From positions 62,001 to 126,000 of the forward strand of contig NZ_FSRB01000002.1 of assembly GCF_900129635.1 (NCBI RefSeq): 64,000 nt of DNA, written 5' to 3'. Source of the stretch: Singulisphaera sp. GP187. Lineage in GTDB: Bacteria; Planctomycetota; Planctomycetia; Isosphaerales; Isosphaeraceae. Shown piece by piece: positions 62,891 to 64,000 of the stretch (position 1 is its first letter; each line of letters opens with the position of its first letter). Made by a program: the position numbers and the translations under genes. Under the pieces are notes generated by a model. It had not been told where the DNA came from and did not search any database. It saw only the letters and a program-made list of their open reading frames with translations.

Positions 62891-64000
62891 ATGAATGATC
62901 ACGGGCGGTGGCTATTCGATCTTGGGAAGACTACTACGGCTGTAGACGGCCTAGTGGCCGTGTCCGGTTACATCCGTGAAGGTCGTTCCCCCGAAGAAGT
63001 GGTAATGATGGAAAAGGCGGCCATCTATGGCGCGCACTCGGTCTTCTTCGAAGCTGGTCGCAATGGACGCCCCCCCATTGCTCAGGCTTTCGTTTTCCTC
63101 TCCGACGGGCCTCACGACGATTCGGGCTTCGCTGAATTGCACAAACGCCTGTGGAGTTGGGGAGGAGTGCCCCTCATCTACAGAAAAGTCGCCGGGATGG
63201 TGCAACTTTTCCGTTGCGCCCACAAACCCGATTTCGTCTCCGCCAAAGGCGACATCGTCTGCAAACCGATCAGGACGCTGAAAACGGCGGCGGCAATCGG
63301 CGGCAGCGAGGCATGGTGGGACGCATCACGACTGCGTAACGGCACGATCTGGGATGATACTGAAGTCTGCAGTACGATGTTGTCCGCTTCTAAAGCTGCC
63401 CATAAGCGGTTGATCGATGCAGTGCGGCGGCTTAATGACGATCTTAACAATGAAGGGGTACTCAAGAAGCACCTGCGGCGAAAATTATTGATCCTCTCAC
63501 TACTCATTGCTTACCTGGAGGAACGCGGCGTTTTTCAGAAGGATTATTTCGGGCGGTTCCTTACAGGTGCCACAAAGTTTTTCCAGGTGCTCGCGAATGG
63601 CGAAGCACTGGTAAATCTGCTATTAGCTTTGGAGGACCGCTTTAATGGACACGTTTTCATTATCGAGGAAAATGACCGGGAAACCCTTAAATCCAGCACG
63701 CAATTAGCTAGATTTGCCCGGCTTGTCGAAGGACGGACGGAAGCCAGCGGACAACTTACACTTTGGCAGCTCTATTCCTTCAAAGATCTTCCCGTAGAAT
63801 TGATCAGTCATATTTATCAGCTATTTGTCAAGGATAATGAAAGCTCAGTCTACACACCGCCGTTCCTTGTTCGATTAATGCTCGAAGAGGCACTTAGCTG
63901 GGAACGACTCGACAGGCTGCATTCCCGTAATGAGATAATCCTCGACCCCTCATGTGGATCGGGCGTTTTTCTGGTTGAAGCTTATAAACGTTTGGTGCTG
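62891..64000 (+). CDS. N6-adenine DNA methylase, N-terminal part (cut by window edge)
   Basis: At least 370 residues are visible from the ATG at 62891. A long N-terminal part (MNDHGRWLFDLGK, YGAHSVFFEAGRNGR, then helical EERGVFQKDYFGR) precedes the methylase core SVYTPPFLVRLMLEEAL and ILDPSCGSGVFLVEAYK. The SAM-binding DPxCGSG motif is intact. The catalytic NPPY lies beyond the window. The layout fits a type I HsdM-like or type IIG restriction-modification methylase, or another large defence-associated methylase. Base composition is much lower in GC than its neighbours, so acquisition by transfer is likely. Confidence 0.86.
   Translation, partial: MNDHGRWLFDLGKTTTAVDGLVAVSGYIREGRSPEEVVMMEKAAIYGAHSVFFEAGRNGRPPIAQAFVFLSDGPHDDSGFAELHKRLWSWGGVPLIYRKVAGMVQLFRCAHKPDFVSAKGDIVCKPIRTLKTAAAIGGSEAWWDASRLRNGTIWDDTEVCSTMLSASKAAHKRLIDAVRRLNDDLNNEGVLKKHLRRKLLILSLLIAYLEERGVFQKDYFGRFLTGATKFFQVLANGEALVNLLLALEDRFNGHVFIIEENDRETLKSSTQLARFARLVEGRTEASGQLTLWQLYSFKDLPVELISHIYQLFVKDNESSVYTPPFLVRLMLEEALSWERLDRLHSRNEIILDPSCGSGVFLVEAYKRLVL

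Overview
The window looks like a chromosomal segment of a high-GC planctomycete, most likely in or near the Isosphaeraceae. Evidence: a DUF1559 prepilin-like protein (57.0-58.1 kb), an ECF sigma factor fused to a protease-like domain (22.3-24.4 kb), a CehA-type PHP hydrolase, a sulfatase with a formylglycine-generating-enzyme (FGE) type gene nearby, and a beta-helix protein with an LEGRxxLS N-terminal motif (35.5-37.6 kb). This assignment is inference from gene content; no rRNA or tRNA gene was seen.

Region 1 (1-30 kb) is an exopolysaccharide/O-antigen-like locus. A tight leftward operon (3729 down to 1) carries a GT4 glycosyltransferase, an SDR, a WecA/MraY-type sugar-phosphate transferase and a partial heparinase-like protein. 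Around it lie a nucleotide-sugar dehydrogenase, wecB, a Wzc-type co-polymerase/tyrosine kinase, a FlaA1/CapD-type dehydratase, a CDP-paratose-2-epimerase-like SDR, a GT2 plus methyltransferase pair, two more SDR epimerases and an O-antigen-ligase-like membrane protein with a long C-terminal tail. Together they could make UDP-sugars, load a first sugar phosphate on undecaprenyl phosphate, extend it, and polymerise or ligate the chain. The dehydrogenase and CapD-type genes share a duplicated promoter/leader, and the dehydrogenase is preceded by a decayed wzc tail, so the head of this locus was probably duplicated. Two secreted small proteins, a PhyH dioxygenase/HpaI aldolase pair and the sigma-protease fusion are interspersed.

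Region 2 (30-42 kb) looks like a catabolic and regulatory block on the plus strand: a small HTH protein with an apparent AUU start, a GntR/LacI hybrid regulator, an M19 dipeptidase, a Gfo/Idh/MocA oxidoreductase, the beta-helix protein, an intact IS5-family (IS1031-like) element, a sugar isomerase-like TIM barrel, an MFS transporter and an SDR dehydrogenase.

Region 3 (41.8-48 kb) is a mobile-element scar zone: a transposase remnant with an in-frame stop, small ORFs including a ClpX-type zinc finger, a beta-carbonic anhydrase divergent from a broken SIR2-like gene, an IS3 element without target duplication, a truncated ORF and a decayed IS427-like element.

Region 4 (48-62 kb) is housekeeping/accessory: methyltransferase, DUF6582, AlkZ-like winged-helix protein, wrbA, a second wecB with a GT2, CehA-like PHP hydrolase, DUF1559 protein, sulfatase and FGE-type protein. 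The last two kb (62-64 kb) drop in GC and end in a DNA N6-adenine methylase cut by the window edge, probably the start of a restriction or defence island. Several genes between 45 and 62 kb carry one-base shifts, mostly in homopolymers, which may be real decay or assembly error.
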